Positions 52,386-60,266 of a stretch of 64,000 nucleotides of DNA are shown here, piece by piece. The notes under the pieces were generated by a model that was not told the origin of the DNA, did no database searches, and saw nothing but the letters and a program-made list of their open reading frames with translations. This DNA is from an uncultured Porphyromonadaceae bacterium. Its GTDB lineage: Bacteria > Bacteroidota > Bacteroidia > Bacteroidales > Muribaculaceae. The stretch lies in the NCBI GenBank assembly GCA_905202215.1, contig CAJKRG010000006.1, positions 1 through 64,000 of the forward strand, in the 5' to 3' direction. Positions within the stretch are counted from its first letter, which is position 1, and each line of letters begins with the position of its first letter. The position numbers were made by a program, and so were the translations under genes.

Positions 52386-52877
52386 ATGCTCAATCGTTCT
52401 ATTTCAATAATGTGTGCGGTTTTTGCCGTTTTTATGTTTTCGTTCAGAATTGCAGCGCAGCAGCTTAACGAAGAAGACCGCAACCGCTATGTCACTCAGA
52501 TAAGGGCCTACAAGCATGATTATATTGTCAAAGAGCTCGATCTTACCAAAGAGCAGCAGAATGCTTTTTTCGAGCTTTATGACAATATGGAAGACAAGAT
52601 AATGGATCTTGGCACCGAAGTCCGCAATCTTGAGAATAGCGCTCTTTCCGACAATGCTTCTTCCGAGGAGGTCTCGGCTGCCGTAGCCGCTTTATACAGC
52701 CAGAAACAGCAGGAAGGAGAGATTGAAATGGAATATTACGAGAAATATAAGAATATTCTGTCTCCTCGTCAGCTTGTGCTGCTGAAACAGGCTGAACGGA
52801 AGTTCAATCAGCAGCTTATGCGTCAACATCGCCGTATACGGGGTGAGAAAATGAACGCACGCGACAATAAACGCTGA
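52386..52877 (+). CDS. Spy/CpxP-like periplasmic protein
   Basis: 163 residues. Signal peptide (about 1-24), then an all-helical region with ELDLTKEQQNAFFELYDNMEDKI (LTxxQ-like motif of Spy/CpxP and the metal-sensor CnrX) and LSPRQLVLLKQAERKFNQQLMRQHRRIRG in the second half. CpxP-family proteins bind misfolded proteins or metal ions in the periplasm and feed back on envelope stress signalling. Third gene of the sigma operon (11-base gap), so it may be the sensor. Confidence 0.8.
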   Translation: MLNRSISIMCAVFAVFMFSFRIAAQQLNEEDRNRYVTQIRAYKHDYIVKELDLTKEQQNAFFELYDNMEDKIMDLGTEVRNLENSALSDNASSEEVSAAVAALYSQKQQEGEIEMEYYEKYKNILSPRQLVLLKQAERKFNQQLMRQHRRIRGEKMNARDNKR

Positions 52878-52882
52878 CCGCC

Positions 52883-53662
52883 ATGGCTGTGCGAACCCCC
52901 TCCGAAACAATAGATGCCGCAGAATCCGCCGGCATTGCTAAAAATAGCCGACCTTTAGGGCGCCTTCTCGCCGGTAGCGCGCTTGCTGGTGCCTATATCG
53001 CCTTGGGCGGTACATTGTCACTGATCATAGGATTTGGCTTTCCGGAACTTACGGCAGCCAATCCAGGACTTCAGCGTCTCCTGAGCGGACTGGTGTTTCC
53101 GATAGGTCTGATGCTTGTAGTGATACTCGGCGCTGATCTTTTTACCGGAAACAACGCACTTCTTGTTCCTCCTTTCATGCGTGGACGCGTATCTGCAGCT
53201 GACATAATACGAAACTGGACTATTGTCTGGTTCGGAAATTTCGCGGGTGCTCTTGCATTCGCGTATTTTCTTGTCTATATACCTGGTCTCTCATCGGCTC
53301 CATGCTATTCCGATGCACTTGCAGGTATGGTAGCCGCAAAGACCAATGCCTCTTTCTGGGTCATTTTTCTAAAAGGAATCGGAGCAAACTGGTGCGTTTG
53401 TCTTGCGGTGTGGCTGGCCTTGAGCGGGCGCCGTCTTGGCGAGAAGCTTATTGCCTGTGAAATCCCGGTGATGGCGTTTGTCGCCCTGGGATATGAGCAT
53501 TGTGTGGCAAATATGTTTTTTCTTCCTCTCGCCATGATGCAAGGGGCTGATCTTGACGTAATATCACTTTTTACGGCTAATCTGATACCGGCTACGTTAG
53601 GCAATATCGTAGGAGGCGCGCTTTTTGTCGGGGCGCTCCAATATTATCTACATCGCCGCTAA
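52883..53662 (+). CDS. Formate/nitrite transporter (FNT) family channel
   Basis: 259 residues with six membrane helices. FNT features: LAGSALAGAYIALGGTLSLIIG near the start, GADLFTGNNALL (the family GxxLFTGN motif) near the middle, IGANWCVCLAVW and GYEHCVANMFFLP (family GFEHxxANMF motif). Carries formate, nitrite, hydrosulphide or similar monovalent anions. Starts 5 bases after the CpxP-like gene, so it may be co-transcribed with the sigma operon. Confidence 0.9.
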   Translation: MAVRTPSETIDAAESAGIAKNSRPLGRLLAGSALAGAYIALGGTLSLIIGFGFPELTAANPGLQRLLSGLVFPIGLMLVVILGADLFTGNNALLVPPFMRGRVSAADIIRNWTIVWFGNFAGALAFAYFLVYIPGLSSAPCYSDALAGMVAAKTNASFWVIFLKGIGANWCVCLAVWLALSGRRLGEKLIACEIPVMAFVALGYEHCVANMFFLPLAMMQGADLDVISLFTANLIPATLGNIVGGALFVGALQYYLHRR

Positions 53663-53664
53663 TG

Positions 53665-53680
53665 TGTTAACGGTTGTTAA
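53665..53680 (+). promoter_or_regulatory. Direct repeat TGTTAA x2, 10-bp period, upstream of the sigma-barrel gene
   Basis: TGTTAA at 53665-53670 and 53675-53680, one helical turn apart, 62-77 bases before the ATG at 53742. No TAnnTTTG box is visible in this spacer, so this is a candidate site for an alternative (perhaps the self-encoded) sigma factor or a regulator. Confidence 0.35.
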
Positions 53681-53741
53681 ATATCGATTTCCCCATGCAG
53701 TAATCGGCATTTTGACACTCTTTTCTATGTAGGTTCATCAC

Positions 53742-55289
53742 ATGGATAATGCAAGCCTCATAGAGCAGTGTTCGGCCGGCAGCAAGGAAGCGATGGAGTC
53801 GCTTTATTGCTGCTACAGCAGGCGTATGATGCGTGTTATCCATCGTTATGTGACGGACAGTAAGTGTGCCGAAGATATTTTACATGATGGTTTTGTGCTT
53901 ATTTTCACCCATATCTCAGAGGTGAGACAGCCCGAACGTCTTGAATTCTGGATGGGTACCATCATGAAGAATCTGTGCCTCAACTATCTCAGCACGCTTG
54001 ATGTCATGACCATGCTTGATGATGATATCGAGTTGCCTGAGATACCTGATCTTGAGGACATCCTGAGTTACGAAGAGCTTGAACAACTGATCAATCGACT
54101 TCCCGACGGATATCGTACGGTATTCAAACTTGCTGTTTTTGAAGGAAAATCGCATAAGGAGATCGGACGTATTCTCGGTATTTCGCCAAATTCCTCGTCA
54201 TCTCAGCTATTCCATGCCAAAGCGTTGCTTCGTAAGCTTATAACCGAACGGAGGCGTCAGGCCGAACTTATAGCTCTGGCCCTTCTTGTTGCAATCGGTG
54301 GTTTTACAGTTCTATATCGGAGTGATATCCCCGACAAGAATATGGAGATTGTGCAGACGGAAGTGCCGGAGATTGAAGAACGATTTAGTGAAATTCTGGC
54401 AGAAGCAGCTATGCCGGAATGCAGAGAGACTGTGCAGATCCGAAAAAAATATGAAGTCAGCGAAAACAGGACGGCAGAGACTATGGAGATTGTTGCCGAC
54501 CTCGACAGTGTGTCTGTAGAGGATACTCTCGTCGCTGAGGCTGATTCGGATTCTGTTGTGCCGCAAGTCGAGACTGGGCCTGTAAGGCAGACAATGTTTG
54601 ATATTCCCCGAAAGGCTGTGGCAAATGCCCTGTGGACTATAGGCGCGCACTATACTGTTGGAGCCCAGACCCCGACAGTAGTTGGCGCGGATTATGTGGA
54701 TAGAGCCCCGATATTCAGCACAATGGATGGAACTGCAGGCAATTTTGTACCTTCGGATAAGATGCCGCTTCCGGAACCTTCGCTCTATCATGAGACAGAC
54801 TATGATCTGCCGCTGACTTTCGGAGTCTCTGTGTCGAAAAAAATTACATCAAGACTGAGTTTGGAAACAGGACTCAACTATACCTATATGCATGCGACAC
54901 TGAGATATACCTCTCTGAATATGAGTCAGTCTGTGAAATCTAATTTCATCGGCATACCTCTGAAGGTTTCCTATACCTTTTACAGTAAAAAGGGACTGTC
55001 GTTTTATGGAACCGGAGGCGCTTCCGTCGATTTCCCGATAGGGATGCATACTCGGACGACCGGAACGTCGGCCTATCCGGTGGCTGTGTCACTTCCTGAA
55101 CTCAAATCGCGTACAGAGTTTTCGGCGCATGGTGGAATCGGGCTGCACTATTCCCTTACGCCAGTAATAGGTGTCTATATCGAACCGTCTGTAAGACACT
55201 ATTTCAGGAACGGCGCGAGCGCTCCGTCCTATTGGCAGGAACATCGCACGCTTATATCCGTGCCGATCGGAATAAAAATAAATTTGTAG
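53742..55289 (+). CDS. ECF sigma factor fused to a transmembrane helix and outer-membrane-type beta-barrel
   Basis: 515 residues in one uninterrupted frame. Residues ~8-85: sigma-70 region 2 (EQCSAGSKEAMESLYCCYSR, DILHDGFVLIFTHI, FWMGTIMKNLCLNYL). Residues ~112-168: region 4 with helix-turn-helix (INRLPDGYRTVFKLAVFEG, SHKEIGRILGISPNSSSSQL). Residues ~174-193: one hydrophobic helix (AELIALALLVAIGGFTVLYR). Residues ~194-290: acidic linker. Residues ~293-515: beta-barrel-type strands (LTFGVSVSKKITSRLSLETG, SYTFYSKKGLSFYGTGG, FSAHGGIGLHYSLTP, C-terminal ISVPIGIKINL). The topology puts the sigma part in the cytoplasm and the barrel at the outer membrane. Usually these parts are on separate proteins with an anti-sigma between. 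A NigD-like lipoprotein gene follows. Confidence 0.92.
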   Translation: MDNASLIEQCSAGSKEAMESLYCCYSRRMMRVIHRYVTDSKCAEDILHDGFVLIFTHISEVRQPERLEFWMGTIMKNLCLNYLSTLDVMTMLDDDIELPEIPDLEDILSYEELEQLINRLPDGYRTVFKLAVFEGKSHKEIGRILGISPNSSSSQLFHAKALLRKLITERRRQAELIALALLVAIGGFTVLYRSDIPDKNMEIVQTEVPEIEERFSEILAEAAMPECRETVQIRKKYEVSENRTAETMEIVADLDSVSVEDTLVAEADSDSVVPQVETGPVRQTMFDIPRKAVANALWTIGAHYTVGAQTPTVVGADYVDRAPIFSTMDGTAGNFVPSDKMPLPEPSLYHETDYDLPLTFGVSVSKKITSRLSLETGLNYTYMHATLRYTSLNMSQSVKSNFIGIPLKVSYTFYSKKGLSFYGTGGASVDFPIGMHTRTTGTSAYPVAVSLPELKSRTEFSAHGGIGLHYSLTPVIGVYIEPSVRHYFRNGASAPSYWQEHRTLISVPIGIKINL

Positions 55290-55349
55290 ACTGCATGCAG
55301 TATTTGTCTTTTTTGCTATCTTTACTATAGAAATCAATATTTGAACAAT

Positions 55350-56027
55350 ATGAAACTTACCCGTTATCTCATTATTGCAGCGGCAGCTCTCTCGCTGGGC
55401 GCTTGCAACAACAGCGGCGATAATGCCGTGGCGTATTTCACCGACATTGTGACACTCGATTCGAGTACCGACCAGGGATCGGTGATGACATTCCGTGAAC
55501 TGAACGACTCTCCTGTCATTACTCTGACGAGTACTACGGCTTTGCCGAAAGATAATGTCGGAAAACGTATTGTTATTCTGTACAGCCCCGTCGGAACAAC
55601 CGAACATGGCGTGAGCGGCAATGTTAATCTTGTCAACGCCGGTCTTACCTATGGTGCCGGTGCGCCTCCGCTGGATGCCGTGGTCGACACTCTCGACAAC
55701 TGGAAAAGCGATGAAATAACTTTCATGCAGGCTTACCGTTCAGGAAAATATCTTAATCTCGGCATGATCCTTCCCACCAATGCCTCGCTTGAGAAATTCC
55801 GCTGTTATATCGACGTGACTACTCTCGACAACGAATATCCGGAGCTTCATGTGGTGTATAAGGCTCAGGTCGGATATGATTCGCAATCTGCCAATTTCTT
55901 CGGGTCGTATGATATAAGCAGTTTATGGAACCGTCCCGGTGTCAAAGGCCTCAAGGTGCTCTACACCGGATATAACAACGGTTCGGTGACCATAGAGAAA
56001 GAAACCGCCGTCAAACCGGCAGAATAA
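55350..56027 (+). CDS. NigD-like lipoprotein
   Basis: 225 residues from ATG 55350 (a TTG at 55341 also opens the frame). Lipobox LGAC near residue 19. Two beta domains: an OB-like N-terminal part (about 30-115; NVGKRIVILYSPVG) and a C-terminal beta-sandwich (about 120-215), which is the NigD-like build. These lipoproteins are surface or outer-membrane proteins of unknown function found in Bacteroidales. It lies 60 bases after the sigma-barrel gene on the same strand; it may be a target or partner of that sigma factor. Confidence 0.75.
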   Translation: MKLTRYLIIAAAALSLGACNNSGDNAVAYFTDIVTLDSSTDQGSVMTFRELNDSPVITLTSTTALPKDNVGKRIVILYSPVGTTEHGVSGNVNLVNAGLTYGAGAPPLDAVVDTLDNWKSDEITFMQAYRSGKYLNLGMILPTNASLEKFRCYIDVTTLDNEYPELHVVYKAQVGYDSQSANFFGSYDISSLWNRPGVKGLKVLYTGYNNGSVTIEKETAVKPAE

Positions 56028-56050
56028 ACACGATTCCATTATATACGTAG

Positions 56051-56096
56051 AAAATGCACCGGCGCTCCGCATATTGGAGGCCGGTGCATTTTTTTG
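56051..56096 (+). terminator. Bidirectional terminator after the NigD-like gene
   Basis: Stem AAAATGCACCGGC (56051-56063) / GCCGGTGCATTTT with T-run to 56095, between convergent genes. Confidence 0.9.
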
Positions 56097-56113
56097 TTTT
56101 TATCTTCTATGGA

Positions 56114-57961
56114 TTATTTGCGGGCAATGCGCCAGATGGTTCCCTCGATAAGTGATACGTAGATGTCGCCGGACACAGGATCGATGTCGATGCCGTTGAC
56201 CTCGCTTACGCCGAGAGGTAGCGACGCTACGAGTTCGGGGCCGTCGGCGCGGGTTATGGTCACAATTCCGCGGCGGCTGCCTGCGTAGATATACCCGTCT
56301 TTTTCGACTACGATGCAGGGGGCATGTTCATATCCGAGACCGAGATCAAGAGTCCAGAGTTCCTTGAATCCGGGAGCTGTGGCATCGACTGCCACAAGTT
56401 CGCCGTCCATGGTCTTGGCATAGATACGTGTGCCGTCCTCGCTGTGGCCCAGACTTTCGCGGTAACGGTGGCTGTTGTCGCGCCACAGCTGGCGCCCGGT
56501 CGCCCGGTCGAGAGCAGTCATATAGCGGTCGGGGGCCACGACAAACACTTTGTCGCCTGTGATTACTGGTACGACGTTGCCCGGACCGAGCATGTTGGCT
56601 GTCTTACCGTTGTTCCACACCCATTTGAGTTTGCCCGTATTGAGGTCGAGAGCGCGAAGATTTGTGTCCCATGCGCCGAACACGAGATCGGAACCGTCGA
56701 TTGCGGGGGCTGCCTGACAGTAGTTGAAAATGGAATCATAACTCCATACGAGCTTCCCGTTGTCAGGGCGGCGACGTTCCATGCGTTTGTATGCGCCCTG
56801 GATATAGCCTTTTCCGTCGGGGGTGATAACTCCGTCGGCTACATACGGGCCTTCTTTCGAGGTCTGTTTTTTAACGCTACGGCCGTTGCGGGCATCAAGA
56901 ATGAGGATGCCGTCGTGCGATGGGAATGCGACACGGCGGTTTTTCAGTGCCACAGGACGGCTGAAGAGGCTTGCGCCGGTCGGAGTGCTCCATGTGCGGC
57001 CGGTACTGCGGTCGATGGCGCGGGCCTGGCCCAGCGAATTGCCAAAATAGATGTTGTCGCGGTCGAAGCCAAGGCGGGTGAATATGGAGGCGCTGTCGGT
57101 CCATACCTTATCCACGGCAAAGCCTTCGGGGACGGTGATGTCGCGTTTTTCCGGACGTTTGGCCTTCTTGTGGGTTGTTTTTGCCGGGAAAGCGTATTTG
57201 GCTTCTGGTGCTTCTCCGATATTTTTATTATAAATATGTACCCATGCAGGATCGACTTCGACTATAGTATATCCGTATTTGCCGTCGCGCATGTCTAAGG
57301 CACGAGTCATCACACAAGGAAGATCGCTGCCGCTGTTGTCTCCGCCGGCTTTGTAGCGGCGCCAGGTATGGTAATGTCCGTTGATATGACCGATGACAGG
57401 ATATTGTTCGAGCAGTTCAAGATAGTCGGCACAGTTGTCAAGATCGTCGAGGAGGGGATAGTGATTGAATGACAGCACGCGTTTGCCTGGTGTTGCGAGA
57501 GAGTCGAGTGTCGCTTTGAGCCAGTGCAGATCTTCCTGTTTCACATGGCCGTCGCCCATCTTCATGTATGGACCGCAATTGATACCGATGATGATGAGAG
57601 AGTCGAATTCGGCTACAAATCGGTCGTTACCCCAGAGGTCGACGAATGTTTTTGTTGCACTTTGGCTCCAGGTATCCTCGTGGTTTCCCGGGAGAACGAA
57701 CAAGGGTGCTTTGATTCCGTCAAGAATGCTTTTTACATTGTTGAGTTCGATGTCTGATCCTTCGTTGCCGAGGTCGCCGTTCATCACCACGAAATCGTAT
57801 TTTCCTTTGTTTATTTCATCGACAGCCAGGCGCAACTGCGATTCATTTGCGTTCCCGGGTGTGACATGGACATCGCTAAGTACAGCCATGCGTTGCCCTG
57901 ACATGTAAGAAAAGGCAGAAACAGATATTGCGGCTGCCAGAAAGATTTTGCGTAAATTCAT
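56114..57961 (-). CDS. Metallophosphoesterase fused to PQQ-like beta-propeller, exported
   Basis: 615 residues from ATG 57961 (the longer frame crosses the promoter). Signal peptide (about 1-22). Calcineurin-like phosphoesterase domain (about 25-260) with LSDVHVTPGN, NGDLGNEG, GNHEDTW, NHYP and GHYHTW metal motifs. Then a PQQ-like beta-propeller (about 290-615) with repeated DxxTG+xxW blades (DRSTGRTWSTP, DLNTGKLKWVWNN, DRATGRQLWRDN). A periplasmic or surface phosphoesterase with a scaffold or ligand-binding propeller; substrate unknown. Perfect promoter upstream; monocistronic. Confidence 0.87.
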   Translation of the reverse strand: MNLRKIFLAAAISVSAFSYMSGQRMAVLSDVHVTPGNANESQLRLAVDEINKGKYDFVVMNGDLGNEGSDIELNNVKSILDGIKAPLFVLPGNHEDTWSQSATKTFVDLWGNDRFVAEFDSLIIIGINCGPYMKMGDGHVKQEDLHWLKATLDSLATPGKRVLSFNHYPLLDDLDNCADYLELLEQYPVIGHINGHYHTWRRYKAGGDNSGSDLPCVMTRALDMRDGKYGYTIVEVDPAWVHIYNKNIGEAPEAKYAFPAKTTHKKAKRPEKRDITVPEGFAVDKVWTDSASIFTRLGFDRDNIYFGNSLGQARAIDRSTGRTWSTPTGASLFSRPVALKNRRVAFPSHDGILILDARNGRSVKKQTSKEGPYVADGVITPDGKGYIQGAYKRMERRRPDNGKLVWSYDSIFNYCQAAPAIDGSDLVFGAWDTNLRALDLNTGKLKWVWNNGKTANMLGPGNVVPVITGDKVFVVAPDRYMTALDRATGRQLWRDNSHRYRESLGHSEDGTRIYAKTMDGELVAVDATAPGFKELWTLDLGLGYEHAPCIVVEKDGYIYAGSRRGIVTITRADGPELVASLPLGVSEVNGIDIDPVSGDIYVSLIEGTIWRIARK

Positions 57962-57994
57962 GGGCTTACGTTGTTTTTTGTGTTTTTCGTTGTG

Positions 57995-58025
57995 CAAAAA
58001 TAGCCAAAAAACAACGACCGGCAAA
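57995..58025 (-). promoter_or_regulatory. Promoter of the phosphoesterase-PQQ gene
   Basis: On the minus strand TTTG (58025-58022), 19-base spacer, TATTTTTG (58002-57995); perfect match, 33 bases before the ATG. Confidence 0.82.
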
Positions 58026-58087
58026 ACTTGTCGGGCAAGAATTACCGGTTTTTCAGAGGTGATGTTTTATGATATCCTTTGTATATT

Positions 58088-58333
58088 TCAGGATTTCCGA
58101 CTAAGGAGTCCTACCAGCCATAAAAGGACGATAGCTCCGATGACAGATGTTATCAGGCTGCCTATTATTCCGCCGGCAGAAATACCGATCAGGCTGAATA
58201 ACCATCCGCCGAGAACTCCGCCTATTATGCCGACGATGAGATTGACAACAAGTCCGAATCCGCCGCCGCGCATTAGCTTGCCGGCTACGAAACCCGATAC
58301 CAGACCGATGAGAATGAACCAGATAAAATTCAT
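58088..58333 (-). CDS. GlsB/YeaQ/YmgE family stress-response membrane protein
   Basis: 81 residues, three hydrophobic segments with Gly-rich turns: FILIGLVSGFVAGKLMRGGG, LIVGIIGGVLGGWLF, SLITSVIGAIVLLWLVGLL. This is the transglycosylase-associated (YeaQ) family pattern, of usual length 80-90. Induced by acid or osmotic stress in other bacteria; molecular role unknown. It sits between the phosphoesterase and an uncharacterised gene on the same strand. Confidence 0.88.
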   Translation of the reverse strand: MNFIWFILIGLVSGFVAGKLMRGGGFGLVVNLIVGIIGGVLGGWLFSLIGISAGGIIGSLITSVIGAIVLLWLVGLLSRKS

Positions 58334-58387
58334 GATGATATATGTTTTGATGATTTTATCTGAAAACGTCGCCTGTGACGTTATTGT

Positions 58388-58894
58388 TCATATTGTGACT
58401 GCGAACAGGCTCTGCGCCTCCAGAAGCGTCTTATGTTCGGGATGAATCAGGAACAGAAACTCACGTGCGAGTATCGCGGGTTCAATATCGGTGGCAGCGG
58501 GTGTGAGACTGATCGAATGTGGAACCGATGCTCCCGTGCGTAGGTTAAGGATCCACAGAGGTGTGTTGCCGTTTCTCGCGAGATCGGTGATGATCTGTTC
58601 TGTTCCGCAATTGTCGGGATAGTGTCTTACTCCAAATTTTTGAGCGAGAACCGAAGCATTTTTACCGCCGTTCCGGCAACATAATGCCACGGAAATACCG
58701 GCTTCTCTCATTGCCGATACGAATGGAGCGGCCTCAGTGGCCGTGTCGGCGAGAAGAGTTACCCAGAGAGGCGGGAAATTCAGATGTAGTCCGGGGGTGA
58801 GGACTCCGGCACGTCGTGCGCCGCTTTTTACCGCCGGTCGGTGGAGACTGCGGCGGTGTTCCTCCATTTTGTTTTCGAGATAATTGTCTGCCAT
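58388..58894 (-). CDS. Uncharacterised cytoplasmic protein, Rossmann-like
   Basis: 168 residues. Begins MADNYLENKMEEHRRS, a stretch seen at the start of small Bacteroidales proteins; no signal peptide or membrane helix. The middle (PLWVTLLADTATEAAPFVSAMREAGISVALCCRNGG ... ITDLARNGNTPLWILNLRTG) looks like alternating strand and helix, as in a truncated Rossmann fold, but the GxxxGxG loop is absent. Function unknown; a degenerate SDR-like protein is one possibility. Confidence 0.65.
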   Translation of the reverse strand: MADNYLENKMEEHRRSLHRPAVKSGARRAGVLTPGLHLNFPPLWVTLLADTATEAAPFVSAMREAGISVALCCRNGGKNASVLAQKFGVRHYPDNCGTEQIITDLARNGNTPLWILNLRTGASVPHSISLTPAATDIEPAILAREFLFLIHPEHKTLLEAQSLFAVTI

Positions 58895-58905
58895 ATTTTT
58901 TCTGA

Positions 58906-58913
58906 CAAAGATA
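58906..58913 (-). promoter_or_regulatory. Promoter -7 element of the 58388-58894 gene
   Basis: TATCTTTG on the minus strand, exact TAnnTTTG, 11 bases before the ATG at 58894. Confidence 0.55.
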
Positions 58914-58954
58914 ACGATAAAAGACGATATGCCATCTTTATCGGTCAGTAGAAA

Positions 58955-58962
58955 TAATTTTG
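58955..58962 (+). promoter_or_regulatory. Candidate -7 element for the LRR gene
   Basis: TAATTTTG, exact TAnnTTTG, 114 bases before the ATG at 59077; would give a long AT-rich 5' leader. Confidence 0.4.
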
Positions 58963-59076
58963 AAAAATTTTAAAAAATTCAGAACCTTTTTCTCTGTAAC
59001 CGTGTTGTAATATCAAAATCGGATAATTCAACTATCTGAGAGACAAAAGAGATAAGAACACTATTATTAATATGTC

Positions 59077-60132
59077 ATGAAAAGAATCGCATTCATCCTC
59101 GCTGTTGCTCTCGGGAGTGCAGCAGCTTTCGCTCAGGTAAACAAGGGCGAGCTCAAACAGCTTCAGAATTTCCTGGCTCAGCCGGCCGAACACGCCGCTA
59201 CCAATGCCGAAGCTCTCAAGATTACAAACATTAAGGATCCTTCCACCTGGGAAGGCGTTACTGTCGTAGGCAAGAATGTTACCGCCATCGACTGGAAAGA
59301 CAAACACCTTGCAGGCGTTCTCGATCTCAGCGGTTTCACCGCTCTCACAAAAGTGGATGTATCGAGAAATAAACTTCAGGGTATCACAGCAAAGGGTGAT
59401 GCAGCCCTTGCCGAAGTGAATGCCTCCCGAAACCGTATCTCGGAAGCCGATTTTGACGGATGTACATCGCTTACCAAGCTGACGATCAATAATAATCGCA
59501 TCGCCGAGTTCTCGCTCAACAATGTGCCTTCGCTCAAGAATCTCAATATAGCTTCGAATCTTCTGGCGGCTCTCGATCTTCAGGCCTCGCCGACTCTTGA
59601 GACTCTTAACTGTCAGAGCAATCACCTCGAAAGTCTCGTAATTGCTGACTGCACTGCCCTCAAGAACCTCTATTGCGGCTATAACAAGCTTACCGGTGTG
59701 ACACTTTCGGGTGTGACAAGTCTTCAGAATCTTAATGTTGACGACAATCAGATTGCCAACATGATTGTTTCCGGTCTTCCTTCTCTCTCTACTTTTATTT
59801 GCTCCGACAATAATATGAAGCAGCTCGGACTTCGCGAGTGCAACGCTCTCCTCGATATTGTCTGCTCTTATAATGATCTTACTTCCTTCGAAGTGTCGAA
59901 TTGCCCTAACCTTATCTTCGTGGACTGCTCGTACAACGACCTTACCCAGCTCACACTCAGCAATCAGACCTTCCTGCAGCGCCTTCTCTGCAACAACAAC
60001 GAACTTACAATGCTCGATGTTTCTTTCGACCAGGCTCTTACCTACATCAATTGTCGCTACAACATGATTACCGACATGCGAACCATAGCCTGCCCGAACC
60101 TGAGAATGATAGCCTGCCAGTGGAACTATTGA
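59077..60132 (+). CDS. Leucine-rich repeat protein, secreted
   Basis: 351 residues. Signal peptide cleaved after AFA (about residue 19), a helical cap (20-75), then about 12 leucine-rich repeats of roughly 21 residues (pattern L..L.C..N.L..L.....). Several repeats end with CSYNDL, CNNNELTMLDV, CQSNHLESL, the Cys-type LRR common in Bacteroidota surface proteins. No C-terminal anchor or sorting tail. LRR proteins bind partner proteins or glycans; ligand unknown. A 373-residue open frame on the opposite strand is judged a shadow. A strong terminator follows. Confidence 0.88.
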   Translation: MKRIAFILAVALGSAAAFAQVNKGELKQLQNFLAQPAEHAATNAEALKITNIKDPSTWEGVTVVGKNVTAIDWKDKHLAGVLDLSGFTALTKVDVSRNKLQGITAKGDAALAEVNASRNRISEADFDGCTSLTKLTINNNRIAEFSLNNVPSLKNLNIASNLLAALDLQASPTLETLNCQSNHLESLVIADCTALKNLYCGYNKLTGVTLSGVTSLQNLNVDDNQIANMIVSGLPSLSTFICSDNNMKQLGLRECNALLDIVCSYNDLTSFEVSNCPNLIFVDCSYNDLTQLTLSNQTFLQRLLCNNNELTMLDVSFDQALTYINCRYNMITDMRTIACPNLRMIACQWNY

Positions 60133-60164
60133 TATCGGCAATGCGATAGACAAATACCCCCCGA

Positions 60165-60204
60165 GCCGGGCGGAAGGTCGAGAAGCCTTCCGCCCGGCTT
60201 TTTT
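60165..60204 (+). terminator. LRR gene terminator
   Basis: Perfect 13-base stem GCCGGGCGGAAGG (60165-60177) / CCTTCCGCCCGGC (60186-60198) followed by six T. Confidence 0.95.
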
Positions 60205-60226
60205 CAGATATAATGAAACGGGTCTG

Positions 60227-60258
60227 TTTGAAAAAGCGGCCCCGTTTCATTATCTTTG
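60227..60258 (+). promoter_or_regulatory. Promoter of the B3/B4-Sua5 operon
   Basis: TTTG (60227-60230), 20-base spacer, TATCTTTG (60251-60258): perfect match, ending 8 bases before the ATG at 60267, so the 5' leader is very short or absent. Confidence 0.85.
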
Positions 60259-60266
60259 CAGGCGTT

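Noticed and set aside
53663..53741. Standard TAnnTTTG promoter before the sigma-barrel gene
   Set aside because: The closest words (CATTTTGA, TTTTCTATG) do not match the consensus and have no matching partner box.
59032..60153. A 373-residue open frame antisense to the LRR gene
   Set aside because: It is a shadow of the repeat structure: repeated Leu/Asn/Cys codons leave the opposite strand open. It has no promoter or plausible start region and its protein has no domain logic, while the plus-strand protein has a signal peptide and clear repeats.
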